Of a DNA stretch of 64,000 nt, positions 47,783 through 60,740 are shown piece by piece (the stretch's first letter is position 1; every line of letters starts with the position of its first letter). The notes beneath the pieces were generated by a model. It saw only the letters and a list, made by a program, of their open reading frames with translations, was not told the DNA's origin and did no database searches. Source of the stretch: Blasia pusilla (taxonomy: Eukaryota; Marchantiophyta; Marchantiopsida; Blasiales); contig CM114273.1 in assembly GCA_050084515.1 (NCBI GenBank), positions 41,354,001-41,418,000 on the forward strand, written 5' to 3'. A program made the translations under genes and the position numbers.

Positions 47783-50248
47783 TCATTGTTCTGGTATATC
47801 TCCAATGATGTCGCGAGCCTTTAGAAACTCCCAAAAAGATTTGTGATCACGAATTTTCCCTATCTGATCGAACAATTGTTGTCTGCACACGTGCAATTAA
47901 AAAACAAAATCAAGCTTATTTCAGGAACACAGGTAGCACATATCGCCCTCACGCTCTCTAATTACAGCTGGAATGAAATCATCTCCAGGTGAATGTGACC
48001 ACCCCTAACTAGGCAGCCCTAGACAAAAGTCAACTTTAAAAGCTTGAAATAAAGTACTCCTGAACGTGGTTTTCAGTCCAAGACCTACCTCGAGCTCGCC
48101 GGCAGAATTTCCTGGGTTAAGAAGCTTATGGTCGCTGCGAGTCCAACCATCTCAAGACCTCCATCCACTGAACACACAAAATACTCCCACGGTAAGAAAT
48201 GGTCGCCACCAGAAGTCAGCGGCAGCCTTAGAATGCTAAATGTCATGGAGTACTCGTACTTATCAAAAGAAATGTTACCTCCAGTGATTGCACTCAAGGC
48301 GCCTGCTCCGACGGCCATCGCCGGTACTACAGCCTGCAGCGCTTCGACACGTGAATTGCGTCTGTCTACATCGGCCTGCATCGTGCAAGCAACTGATGAG
48401 AAAGCGATAGACCTAAAACTACCACTGTACCAATGGATGTCTGACACCCACGAATTGGAAGTGACTCAACTTGTAGAATCGACTGACACGACCTGTGATG
48501 TACTGCTCAGAGGTCGTTAGGGAGGAAGTTGGCAGATATTCTTATTCAAAACGTCGCCAATATTATAATCCTACTTCTCCACTCTTAGACAACTCAACTT
48601 CACGCGACTGGATTCTGTATAAAACGATACGACGTAGGAACTGATACTACGGATTCGATGTCTCAATATGGTGTAAGTTAGTATGTGCAGTTTGTGACGG
48701 GAATGGTGAACTCACTTTGTTGTCAGCGGATGGTCCATTCGATTCAGCGGCGACAGAAAGCTCCTCCATGATACGCTGGGTATTGGTTTGTACGGCTAAA
48801 TTCAAATCTCCGCTACTCGTGATCATTTCCATGATAGGTTTTCCTACAATAAGCTCTTTAGTTGAATGCGCAGGCGCCGATTCACTATCGGAAGCCACCA
48901 CTACTTCGGATGAAACCCCAAAACTTTGTGTGCCTAGGTCCGGAACCTGCCTCGCATCTTCAGTCGCTTCGGTGGAAGGCGTTATGAGTCTCAGTTCTTC
49001 ATTCAGGCTTGAAATTTGATCTTCGGGAATGTACTCAAGCATTCCGGTCTCTGCTACTGCTGTAACGTTGCCATCGGGTGTACCCGAAATGAACTTTTCG
49101 TTCGGAATTGTAATCTGGTCTTCGGGGATGTACTCAAACATGGTGGTTTCAGCTGCGTTTGGTACGTCGCCACCTGGTGTACCCAAAGTTAACTCTTCGG
49201 TCGGAAAGGTAATCTGGTCTTCGGGGATGTACTTGACCAGGGCAGGCTCCAGTGCTGCAGATGTTGAGCTTCCAATAGCTTCCCCAAACAACCGTGGTTT
49301 TTCCTCGGCGTTTCCAGCGGGAAGAAAGTCCTCATCCAATTTTAATTCGCCGGATGAGCTTGTATGAGAATGAGAAGCGCCGGTTGAAACAGGATGAGAC
49401 ATGTCTTGATCTCTTGGAATTGCATCAGCCCCTGCGTGACCCGATGCCAAAGGCCACAGACTCGGAGGCAGAGGTAAGTCGGACTGTTCCAAATTATTAG
49501 AGAAAGAAGGAATGGGCCGAAAAGTGTCTGGCCGCGTTTGAAAAGATGTTAGAACGACGGAGGCCCGCCTGGATACAGCCTTATCACTGCTATCAACGTT
49601 GCTTGAATACCGAAATTGTTCATGGAGATCTTGTGGGGGTGAGCTTTCTCCATCGCCTACGCTTGGAATGATTTTTCTCGATGTTCCTGCAAAATCGGCG
49701 CCTGCAAGTCCCGCCGGAGGTGCGCTGGAGTGTGGGCTGGTACCCGACTTCGTGTATTTCTGCTTTGAATTTCCGCGCAACGCTAGATACGCTGCACCGA
49801 CAGTGACAAGAACCAAAGCCACTCCGGCAGCTAAAGTTGCGTTGTTTCCTCCCGGAAAGCCTGAAATTGGTAAACCAAAAATTGCCGGAGAACTGGTGGT
49901 AGAATAGTTGTCCTCATCTGTCAAGACTTCAGAAGACTTGGTTCGACCATTTCTATTGGCAGACCTTATTGCAGCTTCTTCCATAACCGACTGTTCCTCA
50001 GCCTTGATCTTTTTTTTGATAGTGACAGGGTCAATTTCGACAAGCGGATCCTTCACCTTTCTGCTCACCCATTCTGCTATTTCTAACAATCTGTCTCCAG
50101 CGTGGGACTTGAGTACGTGATGCCTGCGCCTGCCCTCCCTCAAGTGTCTGGAGTGATTGGGCACCGCAACAGACGTGGGAAGCATTCTTTTGACTCCATC
50201 TGGGAGAGAGATTTTTGAATTCGCACCGCTCGAAGGTGAGTTGCTCAC
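47783..50248 (-). CDS. Unknown host protein, five exons, one predicted membrane segment
   Basis: Proposed exons (minus): 50248-48716, 48640-48575, 48502-48452, 48375-48089 and 47882-47783, giving about 660-680 residues. The junctions are GT-AG and the phases agree. The exon 3/4 junction is the least sure. The start is uncertain: the frame opens after a stop near 50289, the first ATG is at 50185, and an upstream exon is possible. The N-terminus is basic. A hydrophobic segment (NNATLAAGVALVLVTVGAAY, about residues 145-167 counting from 50248) looks like a single membrane pass. After it come three acidic repeats built around YIPEDQI (49024-49250). Exon 4 adds a second hydrophobic, Ala-rich stretch. 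The last exon ends FWEFLKARDIIGDIPEQ. I do not recognise the family. Confidence 0.65.
49024..49250 (-). repeat. Three acidic coding repeats (YIPEDQI)
   Basis: Three units of about 32 residues share YIPEDQI, then xxPxExLxxGTPxG. They lie in exon 1 of the unknown gene, downstream of its membrane segment. Confidence 0.8.
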
Positions 50249-50589
50249 ATCGACCTGCGCTCTCGGCCCCGTCCTCCATGGCCTCTACAAATACGCATCC
50301 ATCGACGAATAATGCCTCGTGAGTTGGAGCCTGATATCGCTTTCCTTGTTTCCTCGCCGACTAGCGTAAAACACTTTTAAGAAAAGCAGTCGGAAACGAA
50401 CGCTAGGAAAGCACACCAGATTCTTAATAAACCATTGAAATTACGTAGATTTACGTCAACGTACAAAGCTGGTCCCATGCTACAATCAATTATGTTCCCT
50501 TCATACGCTCTATTTCTAAGAGACAAGATTCCCTCGCAGGTGATCAAACTGGCCATCACAGTGGATTTCCCATGAAATTTCAATCGAAA

Positions 50590-51400
50590 CGTAGCCGGTC
50601 ATGCCATGTACTTCCATCTCGATTGTAACAACGAACAAAAAGGCGTGAAAACTCTCATCGGCGACTTCCAAAGGCAAACACGGGAGAGGAACGTCAAAAT
50701 TTGCATACCGTTCGCTCCGAAACCGGCTTGTTCACCGCTTTGAAGATATCGTGGCGCAAATCTGCGCACCCCTGCAGCTGGAGCGCCATCACTCCGATCT
50801 CGAGCCCCCTTCCCCTTGCCTCACGACTACCCGAGTTTTCGCAACCTACTTCCCGGATCGCAGACACACCAATTGAATCCTCCCCATCTTCGTTTCATGG
50901 AATCACAAGCCTTCTCCCTCCACAGTGACGCTCTTCGTCTCCATTCTCCGCCGTTTTCCCCAGATCGCCTGCACCTTTTCGCCTCTGCTTTTCGCCCAAG
51001 CTTGTCGAACGACCACCCTACCTCCCTCTCCTCATCCTCCTCGGTCGGAGCCAGCATTCCCCTGCAGGCCTGGAAACTTTCCCGGCCGAGGTCAAAAGGA
51101 TGACGAAGGGAATATGCCACCGCGTGCAGGTGGGGCCCAGGAGGCCTGGGCCGCCTGGCCACGGGCAAGTTGCGACACCCGCCCACACTCCTGGAAAGCT
51201 CGTGATTGGCTACCTCGGATTCATTCGTGGTGCCTTTCATAATCTGCTGGAACTCCTTTCCAGCTGCAAGTAGGTCAGGAAGATTGCGAGCATCAAGCTC
51301 ACCAATCAGAACTCGTGTCCAGCTTACCCGGTTTTGAGTGAGGTTTTTTTTTTTCGTTCGTATTATGTTACGTTCGATCTGAAGCAAAAAAGCCTGTGAC
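50590..51400. other. GC-rich region upstream of the unknown gene
   Basis: This is probably the promoter and 5' UTR of the minus-strand gene. On the plus strand, an ATG at 50897 opens a 68-codon stretch rich in Ser, His and Pro, like an organelle-targeting peptide. It could be the first exon of a divergent gene whose remainder I cannot find. Confidence 0.3.
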
Positions 51401-51766
51401 GAGTTGCTCCATCACCCATACTAGACTAGATAGCGCATCATCCATCCCGGGTGGCAAGGCAAAAACACTTCTCGTAATTATTCGCATTGTAATGAAAAAG
51501 AAAGAATCGGCCATTTAAGACTGCATTGCACACCTCTGCAGATGGAAAATTTTTTAAAAAAGCCTCATGAATAGTTACATGGCGATACGACTGTGATATA
51601 TTAAGAAAGAAAGAATTAGATTTCTTTCCCTTCCATTTGTTCCCCTTTTCTCTTTGGTGGGAAAGTCATGCTGTACGGTGACTATGTTTAGTAAGGAATG
51701 CAAAAGGAAGCCAAAAGCATTCAGAAGGAAATCTAATGTGATATGCAGTAGAACATTGGAAGCAGG

Positions 51767-51965
51767 GTTCGGGAAGTTTTTTCGCGGGACGTGTCCAATC
51801 GGAAACGGTAATTCCGGATTTTAACCCGGTTTTGAGATACGAAATACAAAGGACCTGCTCGAATTCTAGCCGGTTTTAGTAGGCAACTTTTTAATCAATG
51901 GGAAATTCTGAAACTTAACCGGCTAGCAATACTCGTAACCCCGGATCTCCCCGATCATTGATTGG
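51767..51965. repeat. Right copy of the 200-bp inverted repeat pair
   Basis: It is the reverse complement of 45611-45827. Shared blocks include GATCGGGGAGATCCGGGGTT and TCCTTTGTATTT. Confidence 0.8.
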
Positions 51966-51969
51966 AAGG

Positions 51970-54260
51970 ACGATGGGATCATCGGGATGTCACGCTGGAA
52001 ATGATGGGAAGTTGGGAACGTCTCTATTTTATTTTATTTTATTTTTCGCACGTGGTGCCATTCGATAGGGGGGATTGCCAGTAGGGAGGATTGACATGCC
52101 AAAATCAGAGGGGATAGGCGACCCCTTTCCTGTCCGTTCCCCCTCCTATGCGTGTTCCATCCCCGCTACGTGTCACTCACTCCCTTGCATGCCCGTGCCT
52201 TTACCCCTGCCCTGCCCGGCCCTGCCGGATCTCTTTCCTCCCCAGTCCGTCATCCTCTCTCCTCGGTGTCCGTTCCAACTTCCACCTGTCTCCTCAACGA
52301 CTGACCCCTTTCCCTACTTGTGTCGGCCCCGTCCCTCGATGACATTTCCCGTCATGGGGGGGTGGTGTATCTCCAGCGCCGTCCTCTTCCCTATCTTCCA
52401 TGTCTGTTCTACGACCTCTCTCGATTTACTGCCGTCGTGCTCCCTCGCCACTCCATGATGATGGAGGTGGGGAAGAGGGATGGACCTCTACTTATACATA
52501 GCATCATGGAGGATCTTTTCCAGGTTTTCTTCCCCCTTTGCTCCTTCTCTTAAAATTGGAGGAGTAGAATTAAATTTGAGTTTGAGGAAAAGAGAGTCAA
52601 TTGTAAAGAAAAATTTAGCCATAAAAAACATGAGAAGTTGGAGAAACGCCACTAGAACATTTTTAAGCAACTAAGGGTATGATAGAGGATATATTAGTAA
52701 CACTCTTAAAAAAAAATTCTATCTTTACCCCCGGGGCTCTTTTAGTGCCAAAAGAATCTCACTTCTTCCTTTCTCAATATGTTAACATATTCTCTTTTCA
52801 AGTGCAACATGGACTTTCCATCATATGCGTGGCAAAACACAATCAATCTCATTGTCATGGTTGACCACTTCCTTGACTCCCTTGGCATTTCAGCGAGTAA
52901 ATTAATTTGATTTGTGGTTGTGGTGGGCTTCTCATTGTTTGTTTTAACCACCACGTCAAAGCTATTTCTTTTTTGCTATTTTCCGATTGAATAAGCTCTC
53001 TCAATACTATGACAACAATCAGGATTGTCTTCCACTACTATTGCATCATGAATATTTCATCCATGATAATTCAAAAGTAAGACACTATATGTGATCGTAG
53101 TTCTTACAAAGCTCAAAAATTCCAATTAGCACCCATGCATGATTTATTATTAGTGTATGACGTCTACTTTCTCTATGAATTTTCTTCGATTTGCTACACT
53201 ATGTATTCACAAGACCTTATTAGAAATTAATTGGTGATACATTGCTCACAATATTTGGTCATTTTCATTATCTAAGACCAATATTCTAGAGAGATGATGA
53301 AATTGATCCTTATTGTTTTGCAAGAGTATTACATGTTTGACTTTCCAATATTGAAAATATTACTCTTGGAAGATATAGCAAGATTACATGCAATACTATC
53401 AAATAGTATATGTAATTTCATCCAAAACACTAGACTAAGTGAAAGTAAACCACATATCATGCGCACTTACATTGTTGTCGTCTCAACATTACACTCAACA
53501 ATGGAAACTAGACAAAGACATGACCATATACCAATTTCACCACAAGAATTGGAATACTAGTTACGACCCCTTTATCGCTCCTCACCATGGATCCGCTAGG
53601 ATTGGTTTGAAAATGTAAACCTCTGCTCATTTATCACCTTTCTTCATGGTAGTCTTTTTACAAATAAGGAAAAGTCAAGCATTTGTGAATAAGAGTGTCT
53701 TCCTTCTTTCCATTCTTTGTTGGAGTGGATTACCCACTTAGATGTTGACATAACCTAGTAATATTATAAGTGAATTTCCCTTGACATCAATTTTAAATAG
53801 CAGTGTCCTTCTTCTTGTTATTTACCTCACACTGAAAAAATTTGAATGGCTTAAAAAAAAAAATCATTTCGACCAACTTGTGCCTTTGGAGGCCAAAGGT
53901 CTCGACCCACATTCGGAGTGGGTATATCCCCAAACGTATCCAAACCATTTTCCTCTATATAATCACCCATAACCTCCACGTAAACTCAGAAATCAGCACA
54001 AATATTTTGTCATCTAAAGCAAATAAGAAGCAAGATATTGGTGGTTGGCCCTTCTTCATTAGATCTATATATGAATCCAAAATCCCTCATCTCCTAAACT
54101 TAAGTACTCCCACTAGCTCATCTTCCCTACCACTTATTTTTAGACCCAAGGCTATAGAATTTGACCGTCACCAAATCTAATTGGTCAACCAGGGTCTAGG
54201 TTTTTGCCAAACCCTAAATCCGTTCCCAATGCATCGCATGAGCGACTTCATCGTGACCTT
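51970..54260. other. AT-rich and pyrimidine-rich DNA without a recognised gene
   Basis: A (TTTTA)n run lies at about 52027-52046 and a C/T-rich stretch at 52100-52480. Open frames are short and carry no motif I trust. Confidence 0.5.
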
Positions 54261-54270
54261 TTCGGTGCCC

Positions 54271-54690
54271 AAGGTTGCACACAAAAAAAGTTCATGTCAT
54301 AGATATATCCATGTCCGCGGAACTTATATCCATCCCTAGGACAGACATGTTTGTGCACGCCCGGTTACCTGTGGCCTATACTCGAGACCCGCCCCACCCA
54401 TAGCTTAGATCTGAGCTCGTCCAGCCCGTCACCCATTTTGTACCCCTACACCGGCCCACCACAAGCACGTAGGGCAGGCTCTGGCCTACACAAAGCCCGC
54501 AGCTAGGTCCGTGCCAGAGGCAATGTGTGGGCTAGAGCCTGCCCTACAGCCCAATGCGGGCCAATGAGCGCTTTGTGCACACCCATTTTTTCCCGCCTCC
54601 CGCAATCTTAGCCCACACCTGGTCCCGAGCCCACGCAGGCTATTGGGGTAACAAAAAACGTGTTGGGCATGTCCGTTTCCGTGCAACCAT
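54271..54690. mobile_element. GC-rich foldback (MITE-like) element
   Basis: It opens AAGGTTGCACAC and closes CCGTTTCCGTGCAACC. Inside, CCCGC/GGGCC motifs are repeated. It belongs to the same family as 58357-58792. Confidence 0.6.
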
Positions 54691-54865
54691 GTTGGTGCCT
54701 CCCCCCTCCACATTTTTTTGAGCCTGGCACCCAGAGCATTTGTGAGGGCCACCGATCCATTACAAGGGCGCCCATTGGAAACCAATTCTGAATTTTTGAA
54801 ATACAAAAATTTGGCTTTTATTCTTTTGGAATCTTGTGGTAAAATCCTAACTTATCATCCTTAAT

Positions 54866-55179
54866 GTGACTTGTTTACCATATATGAGGGATGGTGAGGT
54901 GTGGCAGCTTTACCATGTTTAAGGGTTGGTAAAGTGTTACAATTCTACCATGTCTAAATAGTAGTAAAACTAACCACGTTAGGAATGTGGTAAATTATAA
55001 TTTATAACAATAAATTTACAGAGGTTTTGGGAACCATGGTTAATGGGTAGTAAAATTTGTAAATTACCAACCCTACAGTGACAAGTTTACCATGTCGAAA
55101 GGGATGGTAAAGTGTAACAATTTTACCACATCTAAGGGAAGGAAAAATTTACCAAGTTGGAAATGTGGTAAATTATGAC
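54866..55179. repeat. Direct repeat pair with TTTACC / GGTAAA motifs
   Basis: The blocks 54866-55004 and 55075-55179 share TTTACCAT, GGGxTGGTAAAGTGT, ACAATT and ATGTGGTAAATTAT in order. Confidence 0.7.
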
Positions 55180-55199
55180 AGTCCTTTTATGACAATTTT

Positions 55200-57810
55200 G
55201 GCCCAACCCTTGGGATAGTAACTTATTATGGTATGTAGAAGGGAGGTGTTACAACACTAAAAAGACTCATTTTACCACCTTTTTCACGAGCATCAAGTGA
55301 AGTCCCTCTTTTTAGGTAGCATTAAAAGATCTCCAATTAATTCATAAATAATATCTTACATACTCTCTAGCTTTCTCTCATGGCAAACCAAACTCACTCT
55401 CATCGTGAGAGGATCAAGATACTCACAAGGTAAGAAAGACCATAGCTTCGCCATATCATAGAAAGAGATTGAGGAAATAATGAATGAACTCTCCAATCTC
55501 TCTTTTCTTACCTTGAGCTTAGAAAGCCTATTTTCTCTTTATACCCCCTTTCTCTCTCCTTGGTAACCTATGCAAATAATTTCCCTCTCCAATGCTAACC
55601 ATAAATGATGGGTCAAAGAAACCTTACAAACTTGTAAGTCAATCATGTTTAAATAAGAAACTTACACTATTTTAAGCTTTTCTAAATAGCCCTTAAAGAT
55701 CCCTAATTTGGGGATAACTTGCACACGTAGTTTTTCCAACCCCAAAGGGGTCATCTTAGACCTACATGAATGGATGCATGGCCTCTGCAAATATATTTCA
55801 TAAATGCTCTCTACTCAAGTATAAAAAGTGTAAGGTTCTGCAGAATACTCGAAATGGAAATTTTGAGAAATTCTCAAAGAAAATTATCGATGTTGATCAA
55901 TGATTAAGTGTCCACTAGAAATTTTTTGATCAAATTTTCAGAAATTTTATAGAAAAAAGGACCATATAAGTCCTCCCATACACATATATGGCTCACCTTG
56001 ACATTTAATTCTTGATTCTCTTCGTTGTTTGTAACAAGACTATTGTATCAACTTCCTTGTTTATTTGAAATGAGTAGCAATTTCTACAATATAGTTTTGT
56101 ATCAATATCTTTCAACTTGTAGGGCCTTCTTTACAAGTAGAAAAAAGTGAATGTTAATATTTCTTTAATATACTCGGCTTACATAATGTAATATTTATTT
56201 CTAAATTTTTATTTTAATATTTATTAATTCATTGATAAACCCTCCATGCACCGTCTCATTATATTTATGATATAAAGATCTATAGTCTATTATCAAATCT
56301 TGAAGCCGGTAACATCACAATTTGCCTTAAACATTTAGTCGCAAGAGTTAGAACATGAAACATAATGCCTAAAACACGTCATCTCAACAACATAATACTC
56401 AAAGAACATTATAATCTTAAAACAACATAATCCAACATAATCCACCAGTGATTATCCATACAACTTATTGAAAATCTAAGCTTGCTCTTTAGGAAGAAAA
56501 AATTGTTAGTTCTAGATCTAAATTGCTATGGTACATATAGTCTATTTCTAGCTCATATTTTCATTACTTTCTAGTTTCCTATAATAAAAAAATAAGAGTA
56601 TGCTCTTCTTTGAGTCCTTGATCCTTAGCTCAATTATAACGTATTCCAACTCAATCCCCATTTTTAAAAATGTATTAATAAAATAGCTTCATGTAATGAG
56701 ATCATGGTTAATCCATGAAGATGGAACATGTCCACACACAAATAAGAAAATTATTTAAATATAATAAAAAATAAATCATTCACCACTTCCACTATAGGCT
56801 CAGAGATATTGACTTCCTCATCCTCTATCCATAACTTACTAGGGGCCTCACAATACTTTCTTCCTACATGACTCTTTTGCATTCGGTTCTAAAATCTCTT
56901 TGCGTATAATTGTGGAAGTGGATCTGTCATAGAGAGTGTAGTTTAGAAAACATAGAGAGTGACATTGAATCAAAGGTTCCACACAATTTTGGGACTAAAT
57001 ATTTGGTATGAAATTTAGGAAAAAAATCGAAAAAATTATGGAATATTCACGTCATATATTTCGATTGCAACATAGGCAGAAAAATAGAAATCATATCAAT
57101 GATGGAATATGCATAGAAATTGATGGTGTTGAATAGAAACCTTGGGATCAAATATTGTGAAAGTTTTATAAACAACAAATTATTGGATGTTTTGTTTATT
57201 GAAAACCTTGCACACAATTTGGAGAGCGAGCAAGCAAAAAACATTTGGGGTGATAAAACAAAACCAAGATAAAAAGTACCAATTTATTAATTTTGTGCAT
57301 ATCACAAGCTTGTCTTCACTACTTCACCTTCATAATGAGTTCAAGGATGATGCCTCTAATCATAGAGTTAGGTGATATTATCAGTCTTAACGTCAAAAAA
57401 TAGGAAAGATTGATTAATAAAGTATCCCGTGTTAAGGTTGAGAAATAAAACTCACCATAAACTACGTGTATCATAAAATAATTTTCTCATGCTATAAGAA
57501 ATTAAATAACTTACAAATAATCTCTCAACTAGGATATTTCCATTTGCACGAAAATATCTAAAAAGTTGGTTACCATGCCATTGGATGATAAAAGATCATA
57601 CAGTTGAGTCAAGATGCTAATGTGGAATCCACTTGTAATAAAGATCACGTACACACTACATTTTCTCAAGGGAATATATGTGAATGAAAGTAAAAAATTA
57701 TAGCTTTTTCCAAATTAATTGTAAAGGTATATTTTCTTCTCAACTTTAATAGTGGATAAGAACTTCAAGAAGAATCAGAAGAATTTTCATTTGCAAGTTA
57801 TAATTTTTTG

Positions 57811-57890
<80 letters not shown>

Positions 57891-58340
57891 AAAGAGAATT
57901 TCCATTTAAAAGAAAAGACAAGTTCTTCAAGAAATAATTAGAACAAATTATAGTTTATGAGCATCATTGGATAAATTTTAAGTTATAAATTTTATTTTAT
58001 AAATATATAATATTATAAAAATTATCTTCTCAATTTTTAAATCTCATATATGACTACTATGTATAAATGTGAAAACATGAAAGAAATGATGGGAAAAAGA
58101 AAAACTAGAAGGGGAAATGTTGGGTAAGCTTCATGCTAAAGTAAGAACAAGTTAACGTAGGGCCAAGTAAGTTTAAGATCCATACAAAGTCCAAATAGCA
58201 TTTTCATTCATTTCTAGTAAATTATATGTCTAGTGTATTCCAAAAATCAAGTCCACATTGATAATTTATTTATTTATATTATATATACCTTCGCGTGACC
58301 CTCCAAAGTTGGAACCTAGACTAGCTAGTCACAAAACTAG
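55200..58340. other. AT-rich intergenic DNA
   Basis: No gene or recognisable transposase was seen. It contains the (AT)n microsatellite listed separately. Confidence 0.5.
57815..57888. repeat. (AT)n microsatellite
   Basis: About 37 uninterrupted AT dinucleotides. Confidence 0.95.
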
Positions 58341-58356
58341 GAACGACATCAAAACC

Positions 58357-58792
58357 AAGGTTGCATGGAAACGGACAAGTTCATCCATGGGAAAAACATG
58401 CATGGGCTTGCACCCAAGCTCATCCTAGAGTCTGATGCGTAGACCCGGGCTGACGGAGCCCGCACCCATTGCGGGGCACACGGCAGGCTTGCAACGAGGC
58501 CCGCCCGCAACTCGCCATGTGGGCTCAACGAGCCTTGAGCGTGCCATGCAGGCTGCGAGCGGGCCTTGTGCAAGCCTTAAGAGCGCCTCTATCTTGCCAT
58601 GCGGACCTTGTGCAAGCCTTAAGCCCGCCACGTGGGGTGCGAGCAGGCTTGAGCTCACCCTACACGCCTACCATGGGGTCTGCAATGGTTGCGGGCTCTG
58701 GTACGGGCCACAGGTACCCTGTCCCGCACGAACATGTCCGTCTATAAGACGGACATAAGTCCGCGGACATAGACTTTGTCCTTGTGCAACCC
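58357..58792. mobile_element. GC-rich foldback (MITE-like) element
   Basis: It starts AAGGTTGCATGG and ends GACTTTGTCCTTGTGCAACC. The GC-rich centre sits in AT-rich surroundings. There is no coding capacity. Confidence 0.65.
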
Positions 58793-58799
58793 TGATCAA

Positions 58800-60265
58800 T
58801 ACCAACTACGAGAATTAATGTTAGACAAGATGTGCATGCACATTGAGACATACTAGCCTTAAGCAAGAAAGAAGCATAGCTAATCGCAAGGATAAGGGCA
58901 AGGAAGTAAGGGATAAGACCATTGATCCAACCACCAAGTCAAGGGCAAGAAGCAAGAAATGCAAAAGTAATCAAGACATCGGAAATGTTCTAAGACGAGA
59001 GGGATAATGGGTAAGATGAAGTTCCCATGGATAACTCCAGAAGTCTCTATAGGGAGTAAAAACTCTCCCTCCCTACCTACTCAAGTCCATGAACAAGGAG
59101 CTAATCATGATGCTTGTTTGGCAATCTTCTAGGTTTAAGTTAAGTCGCGTTTGGGACAGACCTTAAGGGATAACCAATGCGTTCCCATATAGGCAAGTGA
59201 CTTGGGGATATTGGTAGAGGCTTTGGACAAGGCCTCCTAGGAACACAATACACACTTGAGGAGATTCAACCCTATTGGCACTAAGTGGCTTCTTGGCAGC
59301 CTCTAGAACATGCAATTGGTTGAGATTTTCATACTCAATCTAAGACTTTCGCTTGCAAGGCTCAAGGTCGAAAGTATTTTAGGGTGAAGAAAGGAGGAAT
59401 AAAGGTTTAAATTCTACAATGAAGAGTAATCTCAAATGCATGTGTTTGATTCAAATGAAAAATTTCTATCTCATTTAATTTTCACTCCTAGGCCTTATCA
59501 AGCAGGCTCAAAATAACATTGTGATTTTGAGCTTTGAGTTGTAGCTCCAATTTCCTTGCAATTTTTCAACAAGGTAAAATAGACCAAGATGACGCATTGC
59601 ACCAAGTTTCAACTTGAAGGCATATGTTTGAGTCAAATGAAAAATATTAACCTCATTTTTCATTAGATTAGAGACCAGCTTGCTCAAGCTTAAAATGACC
59701 TTGTGATTTTTGAGCTTTGGGTTATATCTCCGTTTCCCTTTAAAATTCGGTAGCAAGGTAATACTCTCCAAAATTATGCATTGCACAAAGTTTAAGCTCA
59801 AAATAATATGTACGATTCAAATAAAATATGTTTACCTCAAACATGTTTTTATGATGGATGGGCATGATTCTCAAACATTTTCTTGGAAACCTTGGTATGC
59901 ACATAACAACTACCAAATCAATTATAATAACTTGTGAATACCTACATGATGTATGCAAAGAGGAGAGAAAAAGAGGGTATTCATCAAGGAATGAGGGCTT
60001 AGAGATTTCATTCTCTCTTTGTTGAACCTCTTTCCATAACGTAGCGAAGTCATGAGTCCTTTACAAATAACCCATATTCTGAGATTCTGTTTGATTTGAG
60101 ATGAGAGAGAATCTATAGAAAATTTGTGAGATCTAATTTTTAGATCGATTAGATGGTCTTTTGATAAATGATCATGTGTAAGTTTGGTTTCCATGATTCA
60201 ATGTGGTTTTCAATTTTATGTGTTATATGGATGATGAAAAAAAATGACGTAATTTAATGATGTGT
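58800..60265. other. Intergenic DNA without a recognised gene
   Basis: The stretch is AT-rich. A weak internal repeat lies at about 59510-59830, where two blocks share TTTGAGCTTTG and AAGTTT parts. Confidence 0.45.
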
Positions 60266-60268
60266 ATC

Positions 60269-60740
60269 AAGGTTGCACGCGGACAAAGTATGTGTCCGTG
60301 GACTTATGTCTATCCCGAGGATGGACATGTTCGTGCGGGCCCGGATGTGGGCTACATATGTTTACATACCTGTGGCCCGCACTTGGGCCCGTGCCATCCG
60401 AGCATTCCACCCTTGCTCAGCCAATTTGCATCTTGTCTGACACTCGTTTTAACACCCGATTTTTAGCCCGCGTCAGGACATCCCCATTTGTCGCGTCGAT
60501 TGCGAAGGCCCGAACTAGCCTACAGGCGGGCTTATGGGCCCGCGTACGCTCGCCTGTGCCCAATCCTAGCCCAGCAAAGCCCTCTCGCAAACTCTAGTGC
60601 TTGCGTCCAGCCTGCACAATAGCCCGCTGTAGCCCGTACCGTATACCGCCTTCTATCCATAGAATCGAGTGCTGCCACATGGACGCCCCTAACCTACGCG
60701 CCAAACCCGCGTCCGGCCCGTGTTTGGCCCACGTCCCCCA
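60269..60740. mobile_element. GC-rich foldback (MITE-like) element, right end unclear
   Basis: It opens AAGGTTGCACGCGGACAAAG, then GTGGACTTATGTC, as in the reversed end of 58357-58792. The GC-rich body follows. The matching right end was not found. Confidence 0.5.

Noticed and set aside
48128-48520. 130-codon plus-strand open frame
   Set aside because: Antisense to exons 3 and 4 of the unknown gene, which have consistent splice sites.
50827-51387. 186-codon minus-strand open frame upstream of the unknown gene
   Set aside because: GC-rich stretch open in several frames; no motif and no clear splice link to the gene's first exon.
52075-52553. Plus-strand open frames in the pyrimidine-rich region
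   Set aside because: Low-complexity Pro/Ser/Cys composition caused by the C/T-rich DNA.
52780-52890. Possible integrase-like fragment (MDF...VMVDHFL)
   Set aside because: Too short and without the surrounding catalytic blocks.
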